NCBI GenBank assembly: GCA_014872875.1
Contig: WKFI01000012.1
Coordinates: 310,001-374,000, forward strand
Source: Paracoccaceae bacterium
GTDB taxonomy: Bacteria; Pseudomonadota; Alphaproteobacteria; Rhodobacterales; Rhodobacteraceae
Length of the DNA: 64,000 bases
Direction of reading: 5' to 3'
The translations under genes and the position numbers were made by a program. The notes beneath the pieces are model-generated. The model searched no databases and was not told the DNA's origin. It saw only the letters and a program-made list of their open reading frames with translations. This document shows positions 26,277 to 35,452 of the stretch, one piece after another; the stretch's first letter is position 1, and each line of letters begins with the position of its first letter.

Positions 26277-29200
26277 TCAGGCAGCGGCCCGTTCGTCTCG
26301 CCCGAAAAAGACCAGGTAGAATACCGGCGCCGCGACCATGGTCAGGATTGTGGCAAAGGCCAGACCGCCCATGATCGTTACCGCCATCGACACAAAGAAC
26401 GCGTCCCCCAGCAAGGGCGCCATCCCGAGGATCGTGGTAACGGCCGCCAGCATGACCGGGCGCAGACGCGACACGGACGCTTTGACGATGGCCTCGCGCA
26501 GAGGCAGGCCCTGTATACGCACGAGGTCGATCTCCTCGACCAGAACGATGCCGTTCTTGATCAGCATGCCAGAAAGGCTGAGCAGCCCCAGAAGCGCCGT
26601 GAAGGTAAATGGCAGCCCCGTGCCCAGAAGCCCGATGACAACGCCGTTCACCGACATCGGCACCAGAAGCCAGATGATCAGCGGCTGACGCAGCGCGTTG
26701 AACAACAGGATAGAGATCAGCACCATGATCAGCAGCGACAGCGGCAACTGCTGACCCAGGCTGGCCTGGGCTTCGGCCGAGTCCTCGAACTCACCGCCCC
26801 ATTCCATCTTGTAGCCCGGCGGCAATTCCATCGCCTCGATGCTGTCCTTGATCTCGGCCATGACCGACGCCGCGGTCAGATCAGGTGGAATATCCGCTCC
26901 GACAGTGATGGTCAGCACTCGGTCGCGACGATGTACCAGAGTGTTTTCGACCCGCGTTTCGAACCCGTCCACCATCTGCTCCAGCGGCACCCAGGCATTG
27001 GAGGAACTGGAGTAGACCAGTTGATCCATCAGGTTGAAATTGTCTTCGCGCGGGTGACGCAGAACGATGGGAATCTGCCGATCGTTTTCCCGGAACACAC
27101 CGCCCGTGACCCCGTTGGTCCCGAACAGAAGCGCATCCGCGACATCCTCGCGCATGATCCCCGCCGTCTGCGCCCGGTCGGTGGCATAGATCGGGATCAC
27201 CGCGATCTCCTGCTCGCGCCAGTTCTGGCGCGGTAACAGGATGTTGGGCGAAGCCTCGATCAGTTTCTCCTCGGCCCGGGCCGCGATCTGGCGCAGCACC
27301 TGCGGATCGGGGCCCGAGAAACGCACCTGGATCGGATCGCCACCGCCGGGTCCGAAAACCAGCCGTTTGGTGCGGAATTCACCTTCGGGGAACAATGCCT
27401 GCCCATAGGTCTCAAGATCGGCCTGCAGGGGCGGAATGTCTTCCAACGATTCAGTACGGATGATCATGTGTCCATAGGATGGGTTCGGTTTCTCGGCCGA
27501 ATAGGTCAGCATGAACCGCGTTGCCCCCTGCCCCACGAAGGTCGCGACCGAAACCACGTCATCGCGATCCTGCAGCCACTCTTCGATCTGCTCCAGATGC
27601 TCGGACGTGGTGTGGATCGTGTTACCCTGAGGCAGCTTGTAGTGGACAAAAAACAGCGGTGTGTTCGAGTTCGGGAAGAACTGCTGTTTCATCAGACCGA
27701 AGCCCGCAAAACAGGCTGCGGTCACTGCAATCAGCAAGGCAACAACCAGCCAGCGCAATTTCAGCGCCAGCCGCAGGATTGCTCCATAGGCCCGGAACAT
27801 GAGCGATCCATAGGCATCGCCTTCGCCTGCATTACCCTGCTTGAAGAAGTAGTGCCCCAGAAGCGGCGTCACAGTCAGAGCCAGAACCCAGCTGAGCAAC
27901 AGTGAAATTCCGATCACCGCAAAGAGCGAGAACAGGAATTCCCCGGTGGCATCCGGGCTGAGCCCGATACCTGCAAAAGCCATGATACCGATCACTGTGG
28001 CGCCCAAGAGCGGGATCTGAGTCTTCGAAGCCGCGTCATCCGCTGCCTCGCGCGAATTGCGCCCGTGCAGCATGGCGATCTGCATGCCTTCCGCGACCAC
28101 GATGGCGTTGTCCACCAGCATCCCCATGGCGATGATCAGCGCCCCCAGCGAAATCCGCTCCATCTCGATCGAGAAGAGCGCCATGAACAGGAGCGTCCCC
28201 ACAACGGTCAACAGCAGCGTTGCCCCGACGACGATGGCCGCGCGCCAGCCCATGAACAGCGCCAGCACCACGACAACGATCGCAACCGACATGGCGAGGT
28301 TGACCAGGAAGTCGTTGCTGGCCTGTTCGACCACCACATGCTGCTGATAGATCGGCTCGAGCGAAACGCCATAAGGGATTTGCGGCGACAGTTCGGCCAG
28401 CTTGGCGTCCACACGCTTACCGACCTCGACGATGTTTTCAGTTGCCAGTCCCGCCACGCCCAGCGTGAACGCCTCGACCCCGTTGAAGCGGACCATGAGG
28501 TCCGGGTGATCGACACGACCGCGATGCACATGGGCGATGTCCAGAACATTCACCACCGCACCGCTGGCCCCCACGGACAGACCGGCAATTTCCGACACGG
28601 AGTCCGAGCCCTCAGGCGCCAACAGCGGCGTATCCTGACCGCCGCCATCAATGGCGCCTGCATCCCGAACCGAATTGGAATTGGCAATCGCGTTGCCAAG
28701 GGCCTGCATCGGGATGCCCAGATTGCGCGAGATCGCCAGATCCGGTTCGATGAACACGGCTTCTTGCGGCAGACCAGTCACATCGACATCAGCGACGCCG
28801 TCCACGGCCAGCAATTCGCGGCGCAGGAAGCGGGACAGTTCGTGTTTTTCGGAATCGGTGAAGCCTTCGGCCGTCACCGCATAGAACAACCCGAACACAT
28901 CGCCAAACGTGTCGTTGACATAAGGTTGCCCTGCGCCCGAAGGCAGCCCGCGCGCCGCGTCGCGCACCCGCGCACGCAGCTTGGTCCAGATCTCCGGCAG
29001 TTCGGTGCCGTCGTAAGTGGACTTGATTTCGACCTCGATGGTCGAAGTGCCCGGCTGGTTGACCGAGGTGATCTGATCCACCTCGCCCATTTTCTGAATC
29101 GCCGATTCCAACGGTTCCGAGACCTCCAGCGCCACCTGTTCGGCGGTTGCGCCGGGATACTGCGTGACGATGACCGCCTGTTTGATGGTAAAGGCCGGAT

Positions 29201-29309
29201 CTTCCAGACGACCCAAGGTCATGAAGCCCCAGATGCCGCCAAACAGGGCCACCAGCATGATCAGCCACGTATAAAGCGGCTTTTCGATCGCATTGCGCGC
29301 GATGTTCAT
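26277..29309 (-). CDS. RND efflux transporter permease subunit
   Basis: A 1010-residue inner-membrane proton antiporter of the AcrB/RND superfamily that exports drugs or other small molecules through a periplasmic adaptor and an outer-membrane channel. An N-terminal helix (about 14-30) leads into the large periplasmic loop with QYPGATAEQVALEVSEPLE, LARG-type porter repeats follow, and two groups of membrane helices span about 330-520 and 850-1000. The proton-relay region includes LGALIIAMGMLVDNAIVVAEG. It starts 11 bases after the adaptor stop codon. No outer-membrane factor is in the operon, so a shared TolC-like channel is likely. The substrate is unknown. Confidence 0.93.
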   Translation of the reverse strand: MNIARNAIEKPLYTWLIMLVALFGGIWGFMTLGRLEDPAFTIKQAVIVTQYPGATAEQVALEVSEPLESAIQKMGEVDQITSVNQPGTSTIEVEIKSTYDGTELPEIWTKLRARVRDAARGLPSGAGQPYVNDTFGDVFGLFYAVTAEGFTDSEKHELSRFLRRELLAVDGVADVDVTGLPQEAVFIEPDLAISRNLGIPMQALGNAIANSNSVRDAGAIDGGGQDTPLLAPEGSDSVSEIAGLSVGASGAVVNVLDIAHVHRGRVDHPDLMVRFNGVEAFTLGVAGLATENIVEVGKRVDAKLAELSPQIPYGVSLEPIYQQHVVVEQASNDFLVNLAMSVAIVVVVLALFMGWRAAIVVGATLLLTVVGTLLFMALFSIEMERISLGALIIAMGMLVDNAIVVAEGMQIAMLHGRNSREAADDAASKTQIPLLGATVIGIMAFAGIGLSPDATGEFLFSLFAVIGISLLLSWVLALTVTPLLGHYFFKQGNAGEGDAYGSLMFRAYGAILRLALKLRWLVVALLIAVTAACFAGFGLMKQQFFPNSNTPLFFVHYKLPQGNTIHTTSEHLEQIEEWLQDRDDVVSVATFVGQGATRFMLTYSAEKPNPSYGHMIIRTESLEDIPPLQADLETYGQALFPEGEFRTKRLVFGPGGGDPIQVRFSGPDPQVLRQIAARAEEKLIEASPNILLPRQNWREQEIAVIPIYATDRAQTAGIMREDVADALLFGTNGVTGGVFRENDRQIPIVLRHPREDNFNLMDQLVYSSSSNAWVPLEQMVDGFETRVENTLVHRRDRVLTITVGADIPPDLTAASVMAEIKDSIEAMELPPGYKMEWGGEFEDSAEAQASLGQQLPLSLLIMVLISILLFNALRQPLIIWLLVPMSVNGVVIGLLGTGLPFTFTALLGLLSLSGMLIKNGIVLVEEIDLVRIQGLPLREAIVKASVSRLRPVMLAAVTTILGMAPLLGDAFFVSMAVTIMGGLAFATILTMVAAPVFYLVFFGRDERAAA

Positions 29310-29320
29310 GTGCCCGCTCC

Positions 29321-30355
29321 TCAGTTGGCAAAGCCGGTAAAGCGGCGCACCGCCTGTCCGTCATCCAGCGCGGCGCCGCCGGTCAGGACAATCTCCTGCC
29401 CATCCGACAACCCTTGGGTCACCTTGAACTGACCCTGGTCGCTGGGCTCCAGCGTGACAGCGACCCAGGTGACCGTGCCGTCATCGGCGCCCGTCGGGTC
29501 GAACACCATGACCCCGGTTTGGCCTGACGGGTCGGTTACAATCGCCCCGGCTGGCACGAAGATTCCAGCCTCTCCGACTTCGGCAGCCACCGTGATGGTA
29601 GCCGACGACCCGGGGAAGACGTTCAACCCTTCGGGCCGCTCCATCGCAAAGGTGATGCGGAAGGTCTGGGCCACGTTGGAGGCTTCGGCGTCAAATTCCA
29701 GGATCTGCACCGGAAATTCTCCGGCCTTGCCGGGGAATTGGGCAAAGATCTGGGTCGCCGGGTCATTCTCGGCCCGCTGAAACAGGATCTCAGGCACTTC
29801 GACTTCGATATGCAGCTCCGACATATCGTGCAAACGCACGATGGGCGTGCCCGCTGAAACCGTGGTGAACAGCTCGACATTGCGGTTCGACACCAGAGCA
29901 TCGAACGGCGCTTCCAGCGAAGCGTGTTCCAGCTCGTATTCCGCGTTGCGCAGGGCGATCTGCGTCAGGCCCGCCTGGGTTTCGGCATCATCAATCGACA
30001 CCTGGCTGACTGTGCCTTCCAGCCGTTTCAGGCGGGTCACGGTACGATCCGCCTGTTCCTTTTGCAGTTTGGCCTGGTTGAACTGCAACTCGAACGGCTC
30101 CAGATCCAGCTGGGCAATCAACCCGCCCTTGGGCACCGTAAAACCTTCGGTCACCGGAAAGTCCAGGATCTGCCCACCGACCTGAAACGCCAGATCGACG
30201 GATCGTTTGGCGACCACCTGACCATAGAACTTGCGCTCCAGCTTGTGCGCCTCTTCGCTCACGGCCAGCAGCTTGACAGGCTTCAGCACCTCCTGTGCCA
30301 GGATCGGCCCTGCGGAAACGGCCCAAACAGCCGCCAAAACGGGAAGAAGTCTCAT
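29321..30355 (-). CDS. RND efflux periplasmic adaptor (membrane fusion protein)
   Basis: A 344-residue adaptor that links the RND permease to an outer-membrane channel. A Sec signal (MRLLPVLAAVWAVSAGPILAQ) is cleaved after about residue 20. The lipoyl-like halves are seen at KRSVDLAFQVGGQI and ASLEAPFDALVSNRNVELF, flanking a coiled-coil hairpin at about 85-135, and are followed by the beta-barrel and membrane-proximal domains. The ATG at 30355 overlaps the end of the marR gene by 4 bases. The frame is open to 30508, but that part is the marR gene in another frame. Confidence 0.92.
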   Translation of the reverse strand: MRLLPVLAAVWAVSAGPILAQEVLKPVKLLAVSEEAHKLERKFYGQVVAKRSVDLAFQVGGQILDFPVTEGFTVPKGGLIAQLDLEPFELQFNQAKLQKEQADRTVTRLKRLEGTVSQVSIDDAETQAGLTQIALRNAEYELEHASLEAPFDALVSNRNVELFTTVSAGTPIVRLHDMSELHIEVEVPEILFQRAENDPATQIFAQFPGKAGEFPVQILEFDAEASNVAQTFRITFAMERPEGLNVFPGSSATITVAAEVGEAGIFVPAGAIVTDPSGQTGVMVFDPTGADDGTVTWVAVTLEPSDQGQFKVTQGLSDGQEIVLTGGAALDDGQAVRRFTGFAN

Positions 30356-30825
30356 ATGTCCAGCCCCTCTGGTATTCCAGTCTTGAGAATTGTGGTGCGG
30401 ATCTTGCCTGCCAGTTCCGCAAATCTTTCTGTTTCGTCGTCCGAAAGGCCCGAGACATCCCGGAAGAACGTTCCAGCCTCTTCGATGATGTCGGTGCGAA
30501 CCTGCCACCCCAAATCGGTGAGGCTCAGCAGCCAGGCCCTGCGATCGTCGGGATCGCGGCTGCGGGTCAGGTAGCCCTTGGTCTCCAGCGCATCGGCAGA
30601 GGCCGTAATCGAAGACGGCACCTGCAACATGCGCTTGGCCAACACCCCCATGCGCATCGGCTCCCGCAGGCGCAGCAGAATGTGCTTTTCCTGTTTGCTC
30701 AGCTGCAGGTCCTGATCTTTTTCCCTGAACCCTTCGTCCAACCGCCAGTAAAGCAGCATGACACCCATCATCGACCGGATTTCCGGTGTCAAACTTTCAA
30801 AATCGTCGCTCTGATCATCCGTCAT
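30352..30825 (-). CDS. MarR family transcriptional regulator
   Basis: A 157-residue winged-helix regulator, first gene of a marR-adaptor-RND operon, and therefore probably the local repressor of the pump. The DNA-binding helix region is MGVLAKRMLQVPSSITASADALETKGYL, followed by the wing RDPDDRRAWLLSLTDLG. Helical dimerisation segments flank it at both ends. Ligands of the family are often phenolic or lipophilic compounds that the pump exports; this is family knowledge. A candidate operator lies 40-80 bases upstream of its start. Confidence 0.92.
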   Translation of the reverse strand: MTDDQSDDFESLTPEIRSMMGVMLLYWRLDEGFREKDQDLQLSKQEKHILLRLREPMRMGVLAKRMLQVPSSITASADALETKGYLTRSRDPDDRRAWLLSLTDLGWQVRTDIIEEAGTFFRDVSGLSDDETERFAELAGKIRTTILKTGIPEGLDI

Positions 30826-30866
30826 GCAGCGCCCTCACGCGATCAAAAACAGGATTTCAGCGATAT

Positions 30867-30905
30867 ACTTCATTTTCTGAACCTTTCAAGACACGAAATG
30901 AAAGT
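30867..30905. promoter_or_regulatory. imperfect inverted repeat, candidate MarR operator
   Basis: ACTTCATTT at 30867-30875 and AAATGAAAGT at 30896-30905 form an inverted repeat with one inserted base in the right arm. It lies in the divergent gap between the marR operon (start 30825) and the KAS III gene (start 30990), a position from which one regulator could control both. Confidence 0.3.
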
Positions 30906-30989
30906 GCATTGCCGCAAGGGCAACCTGCCCTAGTCTTGACCTCGGGGTTCGTTTTTTGTGGACTCAGCGCGTCACCAACGGAAAGAGCC

Positions 30990-32114
30990 ATGTATACACC
31001 AGCCATCACAGGCACCGGAGTTTTCACCCCGTCCGAGGTCATCACCAACGCCGAGCTTGTTGAAGCCTTCAACGCCTATGCAGACAAGATGAACGCCGAA
31101 AACGCCGATGCAATCGCTGCCGGTGACATGGCGCCGATGGAGCATTCGTCGGAAGAATTCATCTACAAGGCCTCAGGGATCGAACGCCGCTATGTCATGG
31201 ACAAGAAGGGCGTATTGGACCCCGACGTGATGCATCCGCTGCTGCGCCAGCGCAGCGATGACGAACCGGGCATCATGACCGAAATGGCGATGGACGCAGC
31301 CCAAAAGGCGCTTGATCAGGCGGGTGTAGACGGCTCGGAAATCGACTTGGTGATCTGCGCTGCGTCGAACATGGAACGCGCCTATCCGGCGATTGCCATC
31401 GAAGTGCAGCAGGCCATTGGCGCAGGGGGATTCGCCTTTGACATGAATGTGGCCTGTTCTTCGGCCACTTTCGGCATACAGGCCGCCGCCGACATGATCC
31501 GCTCTGGTAGCATTCGCAAGGCATTGATGGTTAACCCGGAAATCTGTTCCGGACATCTGGAATGGCGCGACCGAGATTGCCATTTCATCTTTGGCGATGT
31601 GGCCACGGCGGTAGTTCTGGAACGCAGCGAAGACGCCAAGGGGTCGTATTTCGAAATCTTGTCCACCCGCTGCGCCACGCAGTTCTCCAACAATATCCGC
31701 AACAACAACGGCTATCTTCGCCGTTCCCGCCCCGACGGGGTTGCGGATCGCCGCGACATGCAATTCATGCAGAACGGCCGCAAAGTGTTCAAGGAAGTGC
31801 TGCCGATGGTATCGGCTCATATCGGCCAACACATGGAAGACGAAGGTGTCAGTAACACTCAGCTGAAACGCCTGTGGCTGCATCAGGCCAACAAGACGAT
31901 GAATGACTTCATCGGCAAGAAGGTCATGGGCCGCCCCCCCGAACCTGCCGAGCAGCCCAACATCCTGCAGGACTATGCCAACACTTCTTCAGCCGGCTCG
32001 ATCATCGCGTTTTCGCAGAATTCCGATGATCTGTCCGAAGGTGAATTTGGTTTGATCTGCTCGTTTGGCGCTGGCTATTCGGTAGGGTCGGTTCTTGTCA
32101 GACGCCACGTCTGA
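30990..32114 (+). CDS. beta-ketoacyl-ACP synthase III (FabH-like)
   Basis: A 374-residue thiolase-fold condensing enzyme. The catalytic triad of KAS III is intact: Cys156 in NVACSSATFG, His298 in LWLHQANKTMNDF and Asn331 in DYANTSSAGS. It is longer than the primary FabH (about 320 residues) through an N-terminal insertion around 28-55, and it is not in a fatty-acid synthesis cluster, so it may act on a special acyl primer or in a shunt route. The start MYTPAITGTG at 30990 is the first residue with family similarity. It is divergent from a MarR-controlled efflux operon. Confidence 0.88.
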   Translation: MYTPAITGTGVFTPSEVITNAELVEAFNAYADKMNAENADAIAAGDMAPMEHSSEEFIYKASGIERRYVMDKKGVLDPDVMHPLLRQRSDDEPGIMTEMAMDAAQKALDQAGVDGSEIDLVICAASNMERAYPAIAIEVQQAIGAGGFAFDMNVACSSATFGIQAAADMIRSGSIRKALMVNPEICSGHLEWRDRDCHFIFGDVATAVVLERSEDAKGSYFEILSTRCATQFSNNIRNNNGYLRRSRPDGVADRRDMQFMQNGRKVFKEVLPMVSAHIGQHMEDEGVSNTQLKRLWLHQANKTMNDFIGKKVMGRPPEPAEQPNILQDYANTSSAGSIIAFSQNSDDLSEGEFGLICSFGAGYSVGSVLVRRHV

Positions 32115-32487
32115 CGATCCTCTAAGGACCAGTAAACAGTGCCATAATTCCAATGTTGTCGTTCGTCGTCCAGAGTGTCGTGCTGCCTGCGCGAGGAAAC
32201 CGGATTGGTGTTTCAAACCCAAGTTTCACCAAAACCCGCAAGCCATTTTATGAGGACGAGCCTGACGACAACGTTTTCGGCTCCTGCCTCAACCGGGGGA
32301 ACCTTGGATCTTTAAATTTAGAACGCGGAAACTTGCACCAGATTTGCCTTAGCGAGGACGCAGAGATCATGGCTTGTTGTTGATCGACGGCTGGTGCTGC
32401 GTTGGATCAAGGCAACAATCATGCGCAGGTGGCGCCGCAAACACCAATTGCTTTCCGACGACCTAAAAAATACCGACTGTCTGAAAT
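32115..32487. other. intergenic stretch, no supported gene
   Basis: A gap of 373 bases between the KAS III gene and the convergent HTH-like gene. Short open frames on both strands lack ribosome sites and recognisable sequence. I see no repeat of families A or B, no terminator with a clear T-tract and no RNA gene. Confidence 0.5.
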
Positions 32488-32949
32488 TCAGGTGCTTTCT
32501 TCTTCCAGGTGAAGCTTCATATCGATCAGCACCTGTTGCAACAACACGGTTTCGCGCAACAGTCGCTTGGCCTCGTTTACAGTGATAATTCCGTCTTCGA
32601 TGGCCTGTTGATATTCGGCCATCAGCATCGCAAAGCGCTGGCTCAACGCGATCACATCCGCGTTGATTCCCCCGCCCGAGCCCGGCTCATTGGGTTTTCG
32701 GTCATCATGGGACAGCCGGATATTCTTCAGCTCGGCCAGCGCGCTGGTCACATGAGGATAAGATGACGCGTTTTCCAAACGTGCCACTGCATCCACCGGC
32801 ATGAAACGATCAGCATGTTCGGCATTGTCGGAGTAATACCGTCCCAAGGTCGCCTTGGACTTGCCTGTAATCTGGCAGGCAGCCTCGATCCCGACATCCT
32901 TGACCAATGCCTCGGTATGTTTCTTCAAATAGGACCCAATATCGGCCAT
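32488..32949 (-). CDS. hypothetical protein, possibly DNA-binding
   Basis: A 153-residue protein. The N-terminal half (GIEAACQITGKSKATLGRYY, MPVDAVARLE) reads like a helix-turn-helix of the kind used to sense DNA or act as an adaptor, and the C-terminal half (about 90-150) is a long helical segment able to form a coiled coil. The preferred start is the ATG at 32949, preceded by GGGAAG, not the TTG one codon earlier. The 400 bases upstream contain three short palindromes that could be its binding sites. It does not match a family I can name. Confidence 0.6.
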   Translation of the reverse strand: MADIGSYLKKHTEALVKDVGIEAACQITGKSKATLGRYYSDNAEHADRFMPVDAVARLENASSYPHVTSALAELKNIRLSHDDRKPNEPGSGGGINADVIALSQRFAMLMAEYQQAIEDGIITVNEAKRLLRETVLLQQVLIDMKLHLEEEST

Positions 32950-33353
32950 CAATACTTCCCTGGTTCCGGTTCCGGATTTCTGCCCCTACACCTCTCCTCA
33001 AAAAGGAGCGCGGGGAATGGCCCGGTTATTTTCCCATTTTTACCTAGAGCACCCTGTGCGAATGTTCACGTATCCCATCGGTATTCATAGGGTTTTAAAG
33101 AGTTAGGTGTGGTTTTGTCCACACTTTCACGAGTTGAAAGCGGGGTCTTAGTGTTGTCTAAGCCCGGTTTCAGGTCGCAACTTGGCGACCATTAAACGCC
33201 GCCGGTTTCCAGGCCACCTCCCATCCATCCCCAGGGCCGTTCCGTCCCGGATAAGGAGGCCGGACCGGCGGCGAACTTTTTTTCCCAAACCAGTGCCGTG
33301 TGCGGCGCTTTTCCGGGTTCAATCCGGGCCTCGTGCACAGTAGACCAATTCCC
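32950..33353. other. intergenic region with three short palindromes
   Basis: The gap of about 400 bases between the divergent HTH-like gene and tdk contains no supported gene. It holds GTGTGG/CCACAC at 33107-33124, CTTTCA/TGAAAG at 33124-33140 and GGTCGC/GCGACC at 33173-33190. The first two share their border. They may be operators or hairpins in a leader transcript. Confidence 0.4.
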
Positions 33354-33944
33354 ATGGCGAAACTCTATTTCAACTACTCCACCATGAATGCAGGCAAGTC
33401 CACGGTCCTGCTGCAGGCCTCGCACAACTACCGTGAAAACGGTATGGAGACCTACTTGCTGACCGCACAGATAGATGATCGTGCCGGTATTGGTCGTATC
33501 GCCTCGCGTATCGGCATCGGGGCCGAGGCCGACCTGTTCAGCCCCCGTGATGATCTCTTTGCCATGATCGAGACGCGCCTGTCACAAGGCCACATCGCCA
33601 GCGTGTTTGTCGATGAAGCCCAGTTTCTAAGCCGCGACCAGGTCTGGCAACTGGCACGCGTCGTGGACGACCTGAACGTGCCGGTCCTGTGTTACGGGTT
33701 GCGGGTCGATTTCCGGGGGGAACTGTTTCCCGGTTCGGCCACCCTGCTGGCCCTGGCCGACGAAATGCGTGAAGTGCGCACCATCTGTCATTGCGGCAAG
33801 AAGGCCACCATGGTGGTCCGTCAGGACGATCAGGGCCGCGTCCTGACAGAAGGCGAACAAGTGCAGATCGGTGGCAACGAAACCTATGTCTCGCTGTGCC
33901 GCCGCCATTGGCGCGAAGCGGTCGGCGATCTGCCAAAGACCTGA
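33354..33944 (+). CDS. tdk: thymidine kinase
   Basis: A 196-residue type II thymidine kinase of the salvage pathway (thymidine to dTMP). The P-loop is MNAGKST at residues 11-17, the catalytic Asp-Glu lies in VDEAQFL at 87-93, and a zinc site is formed by Cys145, Cys147, Cys182 and His185 (CHCG and CRRHW). The lasso and thymidine-binding loop VQIGGNETYVSLC is present. The ATG at 33354 gives the standard start; the frame is open to 33300 without similarity. Confidence 0.95.
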   Translation: MAKLYFNYSTMNAGKSTVLLQASHNYRENGMETYLLTAQIDDRAGIGRIASRIGIGAEADLFSPRDDLFAMIETRLSQGHIASVFVDEAQFLSRDQVWQLARVVDDLNVPVLCYGLRVDFRGELFPGSATLLALADEMREVRTICHCGKKATMVVRQDDQGRVLTEGEQVQIGGNETYVSLCRRHWREAVGDLPKT

Positions 33945-33968
33945 CATTCGACACCCGTAATCCGGCGC

Positions 33969-34036
33969 TCTCCCGCCCGGTGTCGCCGCTTCTACGAAGC
34001 GTCAAAACCCGTTGGGCGCGGCAGCGCTGCGCGCTG
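33969..34036 (-). repeat. REP-like repeat family A, copy 3
   Basis: Inverted relative to copies 1 and 2. The minus strand reads CAGCGC/GCGCTG hairpin, CCGCGCCCAACG, a second hairpin around GACGCTTC, then GGCGGGAG. It lies between the convergent tdk and hydroxyacid dehydrogenase genes. A further GC-rich hairpin, GGGGCGC/GCGCCCC at about 34078-34118, follows it. Confidence 0.6.
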
Positions 34037-34133
34037 CGGCTGCACACACCTGCAACTAACTTGCAAAACACCAAAGGGGGCGCCCCGCGACAGCGCGTTC
34101 ACGCGCCGGAGCGCCCCGAGTGTTGGCCCTGTC

Positions 34134-35117
34134 TCAGGCGACGGGGTTGGGCAAGTCCTGATCCGTCAAGAACGCGTCCACATTGTCCAGCGCCATGTGG
34201 CCCATATTGCTGCGCACTTCTTCGGTGGCGGTGCCCAGATGCGGCAAAAGCGTGACGTTTTCCATTTCGATCAGCGCCTGTGGCACTTTCGGCTCAAACT
34301 CGTAGACATCCAGACCAGCCCCGGCGATCGAGCCGCTTTGCAGAGCGTCGATCAGCGCCGCTTCCTCGACCACCTCACCGCGCGCGATGTTGACCAGATG
34401 CGCCGTTGGCTTCATCGCTTTCAACACTTCGGCATTGATCAGGTGCAACGTCTCGGCTCCGCCCGGAACGGCGACAACCAGGAAGTCCACGGATTCGGCC
34501 AGATCCACCAGGCTGTCGGCCCGCACCGCCGGATAGTCCAGATCCTTGTCCGATCGCGCAACATAGCGCACATCCATCCCGAACCCGAAATGACAGCGCC
34601 GGGCAATCGCCTGGCCAATCCGGCCCATACCGACAATGCCCACAGTCTTGCCAGTCGCATGCAAACCCAACATCTGGGTTGGATGCCAACCTTCCCATTC
34701 GCCTCGACGCACCAGCCTCTCGCCTTCGCCAGCGCGGCGGGCCGTCATCAGGATCAGCGTCATCGCGATATCCGCAGTGGCGTCAGTCACCGCGCCGGGC
34801 GTGTTCGTCACCGCCAGTCCCGCTGCGCCAGCGGCCGCCACGTCGATATGGTTGTAGCCCACTCCGAAATTGGCCAAAAGCTTGCAACGCGGTTCTGCCA
34901 CCTTGGCAAAGATCTCGGCCGAGAACTTGTCACCCAATGTGGGCACCACGACGTCAAATTCGGTCAAGGCGCGGATCATCTCGGCTTCGCTCAGCACCGC
35001 GTTGGTATCGCGGATCTCAAGCGACCCATAGCTTTCGCGCGCCCGCGCCTCGACAGAGGCCGTCATCGGCCGTGCAATCCAGATCTTGGTCGCAGAATTG
35101 GTTCCGGTATTGGTCAA
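34134..35117 (-). CDS. D-2-hydroxyacid dehydrogenase (glyoxylate/hydroxypyruvate reductase-like)
   Basis: A 327-residue NAD(P)-dependent enzyme. The Rossmann loop GIVGMGRIGQAIARR lies near residue 160. The catalytic Arg is in VNIARGEVV, the Glu follows in DVYEFEP, and the His is in LLPHLGTAT. It should interconvert 2-keto acids and D-2-hydroxy acids such as glyoxylate/glycolate. The gene begins with a TTG at 35117, 4 bases inside the end of csaA, behind GGGAGG. The next in-frame ATG would cut 17 residues, which include the first strand. Confidence 0.9.
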   Translation of the reverse strand: MTNTGTNSATKIWIARPMTASVEARARESYGSLEIRDTNAVLSEAEMIRALTEFDVVVPTLGDKFSAEIFAKVAEPRCKLLANFGVGYNHIDVAAAGAAGLAVTNTPGAVTDATADIAMTLILMTARRAGEGERLVRRGEWEGWHPTQMLGLHATGKTVGIVGMGRIGQAIARRCHFGFGMDVRYVARSDKDLDYPAVRADSLVDLAESVDFLVVAVPGGAETLHLINAEVLKAMKPTAHLVNIARGEVVEEAALIDALQSGSIAGAGLDVYEFEPKVPQALIEMENVTLLPHLGTATEEVRSNMGHMALDNVDAFLTDQDLPNPVA

Positions 35118-35452
35118 TGCATCCTCCCGCCTGGCGGGACCTCTCCATCCGGGCCCACCAGCACTATGTCTCCGTTGGCGTCAGGCAGGCCCAGCACAAG
35201 CACTTCGGACATGAACTTGCCGATCTGACGTGGGGGAAAATTTACGACCGCCAGAACCTGCTTGCCCACCAGCATATCCGGCATGTAATGCGCCGTTATC
35301 TGCGCCGAGCTGCGTTTTTCGCCTATTTCCGGACCAAAATCGACCCAAAGCTTGATCGCAGGCTTGCGTGCCTCCGGATAAGGTTCGGCCCGGGTGATAC
35401 GACCGACCCGAATATCCACCTTAAGAAAGTCGTCAAACGAAATCTCAGCCAC
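35114..35452 (-). CDS. csaA: tRNA-binding domain protein, CsaA-like
   Basis: A 112-residue single OB-fold protein of the CsaA/Trbp111 type. The N-terminal FDDFLKVDIRVGRITRAEP and the core VVNFPPRQIGKFMSEVLVLGL are family signatures. In Bacillus CsaA is a secretion chaperone; tRNA binding is also reported. The start is a GTG at 35452, with AAGGAG 7 bases upstream. It overlaps the end of proC by 8 bases and the hydroxyacid dehydrogenase start by 4, so the three genes form one translationally coupled unit. Confidence 0.88.
   Translation of the reverse strand: MAEISFDDFLKVDIRVGRITRAEPYPEARKPAIKLWVDFGPEIGEKRSSAQITAHYMPDMLVGKQVLAVVNFPPRQIGKFMSEVLVLGLPDANGDIVLVGPDGEVPPGGRMH

Noticed and set aside
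32153..32383. A 76-codon plus-strand frame after the KAS III gene
   Set aside because: It has no ribosome site and no similarity that I recognise; the composition is not clearly coding.
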